Positions 17,361-25,406 of a DNA stretch of 64,000 nucleotides are shown here, in pieces (position 1 is the first letter of the stretch; each line of letters opens with the position of its first letter). Source of the DNA: Gemmatimonadota bacterium (GTDB lineage Bacteria; Gemmatimonadota; Gemmatimonadetes; Longimicrobiales; Gaopeijiaceae). The stretch covers positions 1 to 64,000 of the forward strand of contig JAJDVT010000102.1 of the NCBI GenBank assembly GCA_022826005.1. The letters are read 5' to 3'. The position numbers were made by a program, and so were the translations under genes. The notes below the pieces were generated by a model, which did not search any database, was not told the origin of the DNA, and saw only the letters and a list, made by a program, of their open reading frames with translations.

Positions 17361-17828
17361 TCAGGAAAACCCGATCCAGCGACCGGCCGCCGCCACGGTA
17401 AACCACAGCGCCAGCGACACGGCCCCGACGATGCGGCCGACCACGCCGGGATCCTCGGTCGCGCGCCGCGCCACGCGCTCACGCACCGCGAAGGTGAAGG
17501 TCAGCGCCACGGGCAGCGTGCACATCTTCACCCAGAACGCGGTGTTGTAGTACGCCTTGATGGCTTCCGACAGGAAGAGCGGCACTCCGGTGAGCACCAT
17601 CACGATCACGCTCGCGACCAGCCAGGGCCTCGCGTAGCGGGCCAGCCGGGCGGGCGGCTGGCCGGTGAGGCCGACGCCGAGCAGCCTGAGGTCGACGACG
17701 AGCAACGCGCCCCCGAGCATGCACAGGCCGAGGAGGTGGACGGCCTCCAGGATCGGGAAGGCCCAGATGGAGTCGGCGATCGCCCTGCCGATCGGTGTCG
17801 ACTCGCACCAGCGGAAGAAGTCGATCAT
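17361..17828 (-). CDS. DUF6644-like integral membrane protein (second copy)
   Basis: 155 residues with four predicted membrane helices. N-terminal signature FFRWCESTPIGRAIADSIWAFPILEAVHLLGL, then VVDLRLLGVGL and a last helix VGAVSLALWFTVAAAGRWIGF. Its paralogue upstream has the same layout (FLVWLGETPWSIALLESLWVWPLVESTHVLTL, MMDLRLLGIAF). Conserved His in helix 1 (EAVH, ESTH) might ligate haem, but this is inference. ATG 17828 overlaps the upstream stop as ATGA, so the pair is translationally coupled and may form a heterodimer. Confidence 0.75.
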   Translation of the reverse strand: MIDFFRWCESTPIGRAIADSIWAFPILEAVHLLGLCMLGGALLVVDLRLLGVGLTGQPPARLARYARPWLVASVIVMVLTGVPLFLSEAIKAYYNTAFWVKMCTLPVALTFTFAVRERVARRATEDPGVVGRIVGAVSLALWFTVAAAGRWIGFS

Positions 17829-18382
17829 CGGAGCGGCACGGGACATCCCGCCATCCAGTTCACCCATGCGGGCTGGGGCTGGATGTCGCAGTCGAACCAG
17901 TTGTAGGCGATGAGGCGGCCCGTCACCACCACCACGGTCCACACGGCCAGCGACACCGCGCCGGCGATACGGGCAGCCCGTGGCGGGGATGCATCCCGGT
18001 CCCACTCGGCGGCGTGGCGGTGCACCCCGTTGTGGAAGATCGCGACGTTCGCGCCCGCCAGGAGCAGCACCAGCACCTTGACGCGGAAGAAGAGGTTGTG
18101 GTAGTAGCGCAGCGGCTGCGAGTAGAAGAGGAGGAGCCCGGTCACGGTCATGATGATGAAGCCGATGTGGGTCCATGGGAGTAAGCGCCCCGTGAATGCC
18201 GTGATCGGCACTTTCCGGAAGGCGATGCCGAGCAGCCTCAGGTCCATCATCACGGTAGTGCCGACAAAGAGGCCGAGGGTGAGGACATGGGTCGACTCCA
18301 CCAGCGGCCACACCCAGAGCGACTCGAGAAGGGCGATGCTCCACGGGGTCTCGCCGAGCCAGACCAGGAATCGTTCGATCAA
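17825..18382 (-). CDS. DUF6644-like integral membrane protein (first copy)
   Basis: 185 residues beginning at TTG 18382, which overlaps the stop of the upstream cytochrome-like gene as TTGA. Four hydrophobic helices, with conserved His in ESTHVLTLG and in LLPWTHIGFIIM and several aromatic positions. It is longer than its paralogue at the C-terminus (RLIAYNWFDCDIQPQPAW...). DUF6644 proteins have no assigned role. The arrangement with an anchored cytochrome c-like protein upstream suggests a small membrane redox unit. Confidence 0.75.
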   Translation of the reverse strand: MIERFLVWLGETPWSIALLESLWVWPLVESTHVLTLGLFVGTTVMMDLRLLGIAFRKVPITAFTGRLLPWTHIGFIIMTVTGLLLFYSQPLRYYHNLFFRVKVLVLLLAGANVAIFHNGVHRHAAEWDRDASPPRAARIAGAVSLAVWTVVVVTGRLIAYNWFDCDIQPQPAWVNWMAGCPVPLR

Positions 18383-18867
18383 GGGGTGTCCGGGATGCTG
18401 TCCGGGATGGTGTCGTAGTTGGGGCGCAGCGTCTGGGTCGCGTAGACGGCGTGGCAGCCGGTGCAGACCAGGTAGACGTCGCCCCCCGCCTCGAAGACCC
18501 TGCCGGGATCACGCGCCTGCGCGGCCTCGACCGCGCGCCTCCCCACGTCGATCATCGAGCGGGACATCGCGACCCAGTGATCACCCTGCACGCGCTCCCG
18601 CAGCAACAGCAGGTTGCCCGATTCGGCGAGCACCCAGGCCGCGTTCTCCACGGCCTCCCACTCCTCCGCCGTGCGCGGCTCGATCTCGTAGGTGCCCTCC
18701 ATGTCCCAGATGAAGCCCACCGCGTCCCAGTAGACCTCGGCCGCCGGCTCGAGCACCGACAGCATCAGCTGCTTCGAGTCGGCCGCGGCGACGAAGGGAT
18801 GGCGGTCGGGGGGGTCGGTGCATGCGCCCGCGAGCATGAGGGCACAGGTCAGGGGCAGTGTTCTCAT
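18379..18867 (-). CDS. cytochrome c-like lipoprotein with one CXXCH motif
   Basis: 162 residues from ATG 18867. The signal peptide ends in a lipobox (LMLAGAC), so the protein is probably membrane-anchored. A largely helical middle follows (VLEPAAEVYWDAVGFIWDMEG, TAEEWEAVENAAWVLAESGNLLLL). The single haem motif CTGCH sits near the C-terminus in GGDVYLVCTGCHAVYATQTLRPN, as in four-helix cytochromes c' and similar proteins. It is the first gene of an operon with two DUF6644 proteins, and diverges from the PQQ dehydrogenase fusion at 19116. A role in transferring electrons from the neighbouring PQQ enzymes is plausible. Confidence 0.8.
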   Translation of the reverse strand: MRTLPLTCALMLAGACTDPPDRHPFVAAADSKQLMLSVLEPAAEVYWDAVGFIWDMEGTYEIEPRTAEEWEAVENAAWVLAESGNLLLLRERVQGDHWVAMSRSMIDVGRRAVEAAQARDPGRVFEAGGDVYLVCTGCHAVYATQTLRPNYDTIPDSIPDTP

Positions 18868-19115
18868 GGCCGTGAAAGATACCCCCGCCGAGCGGCGCCG
18901 GCACCCTGACCGCGCGGGAATCGCGCCTGGCAACCCACCGACAACCCCCCCGCGCCGTTCGAGCGGCGATGCATCCGCGCATCCGGACCGCTTTCCGGGA
19001 TGAGTTCGTGCGTGCCGGAGCAGCCGCCAACCGCACGCGGTGCGTGGCGGACACCCGCATCGGCGCGCATCTTGTGTACAGCTCACGTATCCCCACCCAA
19101 ACGCAAGACCGCCGC

Positions 19116-21974
19116 ATGAAGTTGAACTCCAGGTTCCTCCGCAACGGCCTCGGCCTCGTCCTGCTGGCTCTCACCACCACCGCCTCGTCCCCCGCCGCGG
19201 GAGCACAGCAGTCGGACTGGCCGATGCACGGGCGCGACGCCGCCGAAACCCGCTACAGCCCGCTGGACGGGATCAACACCGCCAACGTCGACCAGCTCGC
19301 GGTCGCATGGAGCTGGGAAATCCCCAAGATCGGGGCACGGCTCGAGACGACGCCCATCGTCGTGGACGGGGTCCTGTACGGCACGGCGGCGTTCAGCTTC
19401 GTCTTCGCCCTCAACGCCGCCACCGGCGAGGAGATCTGGCGCTGGGATCCGGCCATCCCCCACGAGCGGCTGGGCGGGCCGCGATCCTGCTGTGGCGATG
19501 TCAACCGGGGTGTAGCGGTCCACGGGGACCACGTGTACGTGGGCCTGCTGGACGGCCGCCTCGTCGCCCTCGACCGCGCCGACGGTTCGCTCTTGTGGAC
19601 GGTTCAGACGACACCGCCCGGCGCCGATTACTCTATCACCGGGGCACCACGGGTGATCGGCAACGCCGTCGTGATCGGCAACGGGGGGGCCGAGTACGGT
19701 GTCCGCGGCTACGTGACCGCCTACGACACCGAAACCGGGGCCGAGCTGTGGCGCACCCACACCGTCCCGGGCAACCCCGCCGACGGCTTCGAGAGCGAGG
19801 CCATGCGTGCGGCGGCAGAGACCTGGACGGGCGAGTGGTGGGTCGCGGGCGGAGGAGGCACCGTCTGGGACGCGATCGTGGTCGACCCGGCGGCGGATCT
19901 GGTATACATCGGCACCGGCAACGGCTCGCCCTGGAACCGCGACAACCGCAGCCCGGGCGGCGGCGACAACCTCTACCTCTCCGCCATCGTCGCGCTCGAC
20001 CCGGAAGACGGGTCCATCCAGTGGCACTACCAGACGACGCCGGGGGACGACTGGGACTACACGGCGACCCAGCCGCTCATGCTGCTCGACCTCGAGATCG
20101 GCGGCAGGGAGCGGCAGGTCATCGTACAGGCGCCCAAGAACGGCTTCTTCTACGTCGTCGACCGGCTCACCGGCGAATTCATCTCGGCCGAGCCCTTCGC
20201 CGACGACCTCACCTGGGCGACCGCGGTCGATCCGGCTACCGGCCGTCCCATGGAGACGCCCGAGGCCCGTTACGGAATGACCGGCAAGGGGGTCTACCTG
20301 GCTCCTGGCCCGCGTGGGGCGCACAACTGGCACCCGATGTCGTGGAGCCCGCGCACCGGGCTGGTCTACCTGCCCGCCACAAACAACAACTACTACTTCG
20401 AGAAGGAAGAGGATTTCGACTACCGGGCGGGAACCTGGAACACGGGGACCACCCGGGGCGCCGACAGCCAGCGGCCGGAGCGTCCACCCCTGAAGGGGCC
20501 GAACAATTTCCTCCTGGCCTGGGATCCGGCCCGGAACAGCGAGCGGTGGCGGGTCGAGGCCGATGGCAGGCACGGCGGAACCATGGCCACCGGCGGGGAC
20601 CTGGTCTTCTGGGGCACGGGTGAGCGGCTGGCCGCGCACGACGCCCGCACCGGCGAGGAACTCTGGTCGGCGGAGGTCGGGGACGGCACCGCGTCGCCGG
20701 TCACCTACCAAGTGGACGGCACGCAGTACGTGTCGATCGCGGCCGGGCTGGTCACCGGGGGCGGGGCGCCACGGGTCTGGACCTTCGCGCTGGAGGCGGA
20801 CGCGCAGGACACCCGGGACCTCACCACCGCCGCCCCCGACGAGGTGGGCCTCTCCAGCGAGGCCCTCGCGCGCATCGGCCCCACCATGCAGCAGTTCATC
20901 GACAACGACCGCACCGCCGGCATCCTCACGCTGGTCGCCCGGCGCGGCGAGATCGTGCACTGGGACGCCCACGGGTGGCGCGTCAAGGATGAGGACCCCC
21001 TCGATCCCAACGACATCTTCCGCATCTACTCGATGACCAAGCCGGTCACCAGCGTCGCCGCGATGATCCTCATCGAGGAGGGCCGCATGTCGCTCGACGA
21101 CCCGCTGTCGAGCGTCATCCCCTCCTTCGCCGACATCCAGGTGTACGACGGCGGCAACCTCCGCCCGCCGGCGCGCCCGATCCTGATCCGGGACCTGCTC
21201 ACCCACACCTCCGGGCTCACCTACGGCGTCTTCGGCAACACGCCGGTCGACTCCATGTACGGCAGCAGGCTCAACGCTCTGGACAGACGCGGGAACGCGG
21301 ATCTCGAGGAGCGTGCCGAGGTCCTGGCGTCCCTTCCCCTGATCGACGACCCCGGTGCCCGCTGGAACTACAGCCTTTCCACGGATGTCCTCGGGCGCGT
21401 CGTCGAGGTGGTTTCCGGGCAGTCGCTGGACGCATTCTTCCGCGAGCGCATCTTCGACCCGCTCGGGATGCACGACACCGGCTTTCATGTGGCCGCCGGC
21501 AAGACCGACCGCTTCACGCAGTTGTATTTCCGCGGCCGCGACGGGCTCGTCGCACCCCCCGGCGGCGACCGCTTCACCCGTCCCCCGAGCTGGTATTCCG
21601 GAGGGGGCGGGCTCACATCCACCGCGGCCGACTACCTCCGCTTCTGCGAGATGCTCCTCGGCGGGGGCGAAAGGGACGGGGTCCGCATCCTCCGGCCGGG
21701 AACCGTCGAACTCATGACACGCAATCACCTGCCGGAGGAAATGATTCCGGTCCTGGGGCTGCCCGGGCAGGGCTTCGGACTCGGGTTCGCCGTGTCGGTC
21801 GGCGACAATCCCGGCACCTATTGGTGGTCGGGCGTCGCAAGCACCTATTTCTGGATCGACCCGGAGGAGGAGATCATCGCGTTCGCATGGACCCAGCTCC
21901 AGCCGTACGGGATGGCGCCGGTCGACCGCCTGCTCAGACCCATCGTGTATGAAGCAATCCGCGACGGGAATTGA
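19116..21974 (+). CDS. PQQ-dependent alcohol dehydrogenase fused to a class-C beta-lactamase-like serine hydrolase
   Basis: 952 residues, two enzymes in one chain. After a signal peptide (ending ...SSPAAGAQQS), residues about 30-560 are a quinoprotein dehydrogenase. It has DWPMHGRDAAETRYSPLDGIN, a vicinal Cys pair in RSCCGDVNRGVA near residue 125, TGNGSPWNRD, and blades of the type ALNAATGEEIWRW. From about residue 565 a serine beta-lactamase/esterase domain follows: APDEVGLSSEALARI, the SXXK motif as SMTK (Ser near 639), YSLS near 752 in place of YXN, and PPSWYSGGGGLTSTAADYLRF. The junction (ADAQDTRDL) looks like the mature start of a normally separate exported hydrolase. A typical ADH would instead end or carry a cytochrome c. 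No internal stop or frame change is seen. Confidence 0.88.
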   Translation: MKLNSRFLRNGLGLVLLALTTTASSPAAGAQQSDWPMHGRDAAETRYSPLDGINTANVDQLAVAWSWEIPKIGARLETTPIVVDGVLYGTAAFSFVFALNAATGEEIWRWDPAIPHERLGGPRSCCGDVNRGVAVHGDHVYVGLLDGRLVALDRADGSLLWTVQTTPPGADYSITGAPRVIGNAVVIGNGGAEYGVRGYVTAYDTETGAELWRTHTVPGNPADGFESEAMRAAAETWTGEWWVAGGGGTVWDAIVVDPAADLVYIGTGNGSPWNRDNRSPGGGDNLYLSAIVALDPEDGSIQWHYQTTPGDDWDYTATQPLMLLDLEIGGRERQVIVQAPKNGFFYVVDRLTGEFISAEPFADDLTWATAVDPATGRPMETPEARYGMTGKGVYLAPGPRGAHNWHPMSWSPRTGLVYLPATNNNYYFEKEEDFDYRAGTWNTGTTRGADSQRPERPPLKGPNNFLLAWDPARNSERWRVEADGRHGGTMATGGDLVFWGTGERLAAHDARTGEELWSAEVGDGTASPVTYQVDGTQYVSIAAGLVTGGGAPRVWTFALEADAQDTRDLTTAAPDEVGLSSEALARIGPTMQQFIDNDRTAGILTLVARRGEIVHWDAHGWRVKDEDPLDPNDIFRIYSMTKPVTSVAAMILIEEGRMSLDDPLSSVIPSFADIQVYDGGNLRPPARPILIRDLLTHTSGLTYGVFGNTPVDSMYGSRLNALDRRGNADLEERAEVLASLPLIDDPGARWNYSLSTDVLGRVVEVVSGQSLDAFFRERIFDPLGMHDTGFHVAAGKTDRFTQLYFRGRDGLVAPPGGDRFTRPPSWYSGGGGLTSTAADYLRFCEMLLGGGERDGVRILRPGTVELMTRNHLPEEMIPVLGLPGQGFGLGFAVSVGDNPGTYWWSGVASTYFWIDPEEEIIAFAWTQLQPYGMAPVDRLLRPIVYEAIRDGN

Positions 21975-22053
21975 CACACTGTCGAGTGAAAAGCGACATA
22001 AGTGTGACACAATAACGACAGAATGACGACACACACGATGGAGGACTGACGGA
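21975..22053 (+). promoter_or_regulatory. A+T-richer promoter region of the Ig/metalloprotease lipoprotein gene
   Basis: The 79 bases between the two genes are less G+C-rich than the surroundings. TTGACA overlaps the upstream stop (21971-21976). TGTGACACAATAACGACAG lies further down, and GGAGG sits nine bases before ATG 22054. No good -10 hexamer stands at the ideal distance (GACATA at 18 bases is poor), so the -35 call is tentative. Repeated TGACAC words might be operator half-sites. Confidence 0.3.
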
Positions 22054-24726
22054 ATGCTGACGGAAAGACGCTGCGGCCCGACCGGCCCCCACCCTCTGGC
22101 GACGCTCGCCAACCGCTTGACCTTCCCCGCTCTGGCCGGCGCCCTGCTTTCACTGGCCGGTTGCGGCGGCGACTCGGATCCCACCCCACCCGAGCCTCCC
22201 GCGGTGCCGACGACCGTCACCATCACCCCGGCCTCCGTCACGCTCGCCGCGGTGGGGGACCGGCAGCAGTACCAGGCCCGGGTGCTGGACCAGCGCGGGC
22301 GTGCCATGTCCGGTGTGACCATCACCTGGGCGAGCACCCGGCCGGGTGTGGCGGAGGTCGACCGCGCGACGGGGCTGGCCACGGCCACCGGGCCGGGGAC
22401 GGCGGGCATTCGCGCAACGGCCCGGCGGATCACCTCTGAAGCCACGCTCGAGGTGGTCCAGGTGCCCGCGGCACTGGAGAAGACCCAGGGCGACGGCGAG
22501 CGGGGGTATTTCGGCAGGGCACTGGCCGTGTCTCCCGCCGTGCGCGTGCTGGACGCGAACGGACATCCGGCCCGCGAGAAGAGCGTCATCTTCGAGGTCA
22601 CCTCCGGAGGCGGATCCGTGTTCCCCGAAGTCACCATCACCGACCCGGACGGCATGGCGCGGACCGAATGGACGCTCGGCGAGGACTCCGTGCAGACGCT
22701 CAGCGCTACGGCCTCCGAGCTGACCACCGAATTCACGGTGACCGCCATCGAACCGCCTCTGGAGATCCTCACCGATTCCCTCGCCTGGGGACGGGCCACC
22801 CTCGCCTACCTTACCGAGCTGTCGGCGCGGGGCGGCTCGCGCATGGGGTACGTCTGGAGCCTCCCGGAGAACGCGGCGCTGCCCGCGGGTCTGGAGATCA
22901 CCACGGACGGGCGGATCCAGGGGACGCCCGAGGAAGTCGGCGTAAGCGAGGTGGAGGTGCGGGTCACCGACTCGAACGGCCGGGACACGACCGCCACCTT
23001 CGGGCTGCGTGTTTGCGACGCCCCGCTGGGGCTGCAGGTGGGAGACGTGCGGACGGTGAACCCCGAGGCGCTGGAGCCCTGCGGGTTCCTGCTGATCGCC
23101 GACAGTGCCGGGGCATACTACCGGGTGACCTTCACCGGCCTCGACGCCGAGGGGCGGAGGGACTCGCGCACGAGCCTGTGGCTGGAGCCGCTTCCGGGAC
23201 AGGCGGCGGCGTTCCGTCCCTCTGTTGCCGCGCGCGCACCCCGGCAACCGGCCGCGGTGGATCAGGAATGGGCCGCTGCGTCAGCGCGTTGGTCGGAACT
23301 GCTTCAGATCGAATACGAGAACGACCTGCTGCACCGGGAGATCCGGCGCCAGGAAGAGGAGCTCATGCAGGAGATGCTCGCGCGTGGACCGCTGGAAATC
23401 CTGCCCGACCGGCCCTCCACGCGGGGGCAGGACCAGGCCCGGCAAACCGCCGGGACTCCCGTCACCTTCAAGCTCTACGACCGAACGGGCGGAGGAAGCC
23501 GCTGCACGGTGGACACGACGGTGGTCGCCGACGTGATCGCCGAGAACGACGACTTCATCGTCTACGAGTCCGTGGATGCCACAGGCAACGTGTCGGTGGA
23601 GAACGCGAACACGATGATCGACTTCTACACTGAGCACGGGAAGGAGATCGTCGAGCGCTACTTCGGCGGGGTCAGCGACGTGAACGGCGACGGCAAGATC
23701 GCCCTTCTGGTGGATCCCAGCCTGAGCGGCAGCCGCGCGTTCGTCTGGTCCGGCGACATGACCTTTTCCGCTACGACCTGTCCCGCCTCGAACGAGATGG
23801 AACTCGTCCACATGAGCGCCGGGTCCTTCGATTTCGACAACGGTCGGTACTGGGCACTCTCGGCGCTGGTGCACGAGGTCAAGCACGTCAGCTCCCTTTA
23901 CAAGCGGGCCGTGAATCACCGGCGGCGCGGCTCCAGGAGCGGGGACGAGAGCTTCCACCCGGTCTGGATCGAGGAGGGCACGGCCGAGATCGCCAAGGAG
24001 ATGAGTTCGCGGCTGGCGTGGGAGCGCGCGGGGGGACCGGCGGCAAGCGAGCGGGCCTCCGGCGACGCGATGCGGCTGGCTCTCCGGGAGACCGTGCCCG
24101 AGTTCTACGGGGTGTTCAACCTGATGTCCCGGACGGTGATCGCGTTCTCCCCGGATCCGAACGGCATCGCCTTCGAGCCCGACGACCAGGGCCACATCTA
24201 CGGCAGCGGCTGGCACTTCCACCGCTTCCTGCGCGACTGGGTGGCGGCGGGCGGGGCGGGCGTGGACATGGCCGCGGACGAGGCGTTCGTCACGGCGCTC
24301 AACGACACGCTCACCGTGCCGGGGATCGAGGGCCTCGAGCATGTGATGGGCACGTCGATGGCGGAACTGCTCCACGCCCACGCCATCGCGATGACCGTCG
24401 CGGGGTCCGAGGACCTGCTCACCGACGACGCGACGCCACGCTTCCTGTCCTACGACTTCCCCACCGCAACGGAGATCTTCGTCAACCCAGACCCGCCGGG
24501 GCGCTACCCCTGGCCGAAGACGCTGACGGGGGATGACGACCTGTCATCGATGGCGGCCGCGGTGCTCGGCGGGGGCCAGCGGTTCGACGGGTACGTCTTC
24601 TCGAACGGTATCCGGGTCCACGACTTCGAGGCCATGGCGGCAGGGGCAGCGGCGATCTTCCGCGTGTCGGTGGGACCCGACATCTCGGTGATCGTCGCGC
24701 GGATCGCGGAGCCGCCGGGGTTCTAG
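22054..24726 (+). CDS. surface lipoprotein with Ig-like domains and an HEXXH metalloprotease domain
   Basis: 890 residues. The signal peptide ends in a lipobox (LLSLAGC). Residues about 50-130 form a BIG2-type Ig-like domain (TVTITPASVTLAAVGDRQQY ... ITWASTRPGVAEVD). A second Ig-like module follows, then a putative He_PIG-type module (LPENAALPAGLEITTDGRIQG). From about residue 470 there is a catalytic domain resembling peptidase M30 (hyicolysin-like): DVNGDGKIALLVDP, then LVHEVKHVSS with HEXXH at residues 607-611, then WIEEGTAEIAKEM carrying the downstream Glu expected of a gluzincin. It likely acts at the cell surface as a zinc endopeptidase. GGAGG precedes the ATG by nine bases. Confidence 0.8.
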   Translation: MLTERRCGPTGPHPLATLANRLTFPALAGALLSLAGCGGDSDPTPPEPPAVPTTVTITPASVTLAAVGDRQQYQARVLDQRGRAMSGVTITWASTRPGVAEVDRATGLATATGPGTAGIRATARRITSEATLEVVQVPAALEKTQGDGERGYFGRALAVSPAVRVLDANGHPAREKSVIFEVTSGGGSVFPEVTITDPDGMARTEWTLGEDSVQTLSATASELTTEFTVTAIEPPLEILTDSLAWGRATLAYLTELSARGGSRMGYVWSLPENAALPAGLEITTDGRIQGTPEEVGVSEVEVRVTDSNGRDTTATFGLRVCDAPLGLQVGDVRTVNPEALEPCGFLLIADSAGAYYRVTFTGLDAEGRRDSRTSLWLEPLPGQAAAFRPSVAARAPRQPAAVDQEWAAASARWSELLQIEYENDLLHREIRRQEEELMQEMLARGPLEILPDRPSTRGQDQARQTAGTPVTFKLYDRTGGGSRCTVDTTVVADVIAENDDFIVYESVDATGNVSVENANTMIDFYTEHGKEIVERYFGGVSDVNGDGKIALLVDPSLSGSRAFVWSGDMTFSATTCPASNEMELVHMSAGSFDFDNGRYWALSALVHEVKHVSSLYKRAVNHRRRGSRSGDESFHPVWIEEGTAEIAKEMSSRLAWERAGGPAASERASGDAMRLALRETVPEFYGVFNLMSRTVIAFSPDPNGIAFEPDDQGHIYGSGWHFHRFLRDWVAAGGAGVDMAADEAFVTALNDTLTVPGIEGLEHVMGTSMAELLHAHAIAMTVAGSEDLLTDDATPRFLSYDFPTATEIFVNPDPPGRYPWPKTLTGDDDLSSMAAAVLGGGQRFDGYVFSNGIRVHDFEAMAAGAAAIFRVSVGPDISVIVARIAEPPGF

Positions 24727-24764
24727 CTCAATGAACGGAAAGTGACGGACGGCGACTCCGTCGG

Positions 24765-25247
24765 CTATTCTCCCTCGTCGAGCTGATGTGGCAGGGTCCG
24801 CAGCTCCACGATGCGGAAGCGCCGTTCTCCTGCGGGTAGCCGGACGCTCAAGTCGTCTCCCTGGCGGGCGCCCAGGAGCCCGCGGCCGATCGGTGAATCC
24901 AGCGAAATGTGGCCGGCTTCGAGGTCGATGTAGTCGCCGGCGACGATGGTGAAGGTGCTTTCCGCGTTCGTCGCCAGGTCCAGCACGCGCACGCTGGACC
25001 CGAAGCCGACCCGGTCCGCGGGGATGTCCTTCACGTTGATCTTCGAGAGTTCGGACATGCGCCAGGCCAGGTGTCCGATCCGCGCCTGAACGAACTGCTG
25101 CCGCTCCAGCGCCGACTTGTACTCCGAGTTTTCCCGCAGGTCCCCGTGTTCGACCGCCTTCTTGATCCGGTCCGGCAACTCGATGTTGAGCTCGCGGGTC
25201 AGCGTTTCGACCTCTTCCGAGATTCGGGTCTTTATTTCTTCCAGCAT
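24765..25247 (-). CDS. greA: transcription elongation factor GreA/GreB family
   Basis: 160 residues from ATG 25247, which has a GGAG just upstream. The N-terminal coiled coil carries the conserved DLRENSEYKSALERQQFVQARI segment (acidic tip D/E residues). The C-terminal FKBP-like domain has the typical GDYIDLEAGHISLDSPIGRGLLGARQGD stretch. It binds the RNA polymerase secondary channel and stimulates cleavage of backtracked RNA. The N-terminal start matches family length. Convergent with the metalloprotease gene; a weak GACGG-CGACT-CCGTC hairpin lies between the two stops at 24748-24762. Confidence 0.93.
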   Translation of the reverse strand: MLEEIKTRISEEVETLTRELNIELPDRIKKAVEHGDLRENSEYKSALERQQFVQARIGHLAWRMSELSKINVKDIPADRVGFGSSVRVLDLATNAESTFTIVAGDYIDLEAGHISLDSPIGRGLLGARQGDDLSVRLPAGERRFRIVELRTLPHQLDEGE

Positions 25248-25406
25248 GGAGTTTTCTCCGTTTGGTGAAGCCGAAAAGCTAATCACGGTGGCGAGCGGGC
25301 GGGAGGTGGAGTCTCGCGGGGCCGGCAACCTCAGGGCGGGGCCGGCGTGGCGCGGGCACTGACGCCGACGCCTGCGCGGACGCTGGCCCCGACGCAGGAG
25401 CCGACG

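Noticed and set aside
19083-22799. Very long open frame (over 1200 codons) antisense to the PQQ-hydrolase fusion
   Set aside because: It runs opposite two clear genes, its translation is Arg/Gly/Val-rich low-complexity text, and no domain is recognisable. Long antisense frames are expected at about 70% G+C.
24748-24762. Terminator between the metalloprotease and greA genes
   Set aside because: The stem is only five base pairs with no U tract; too weak to call as a feature.
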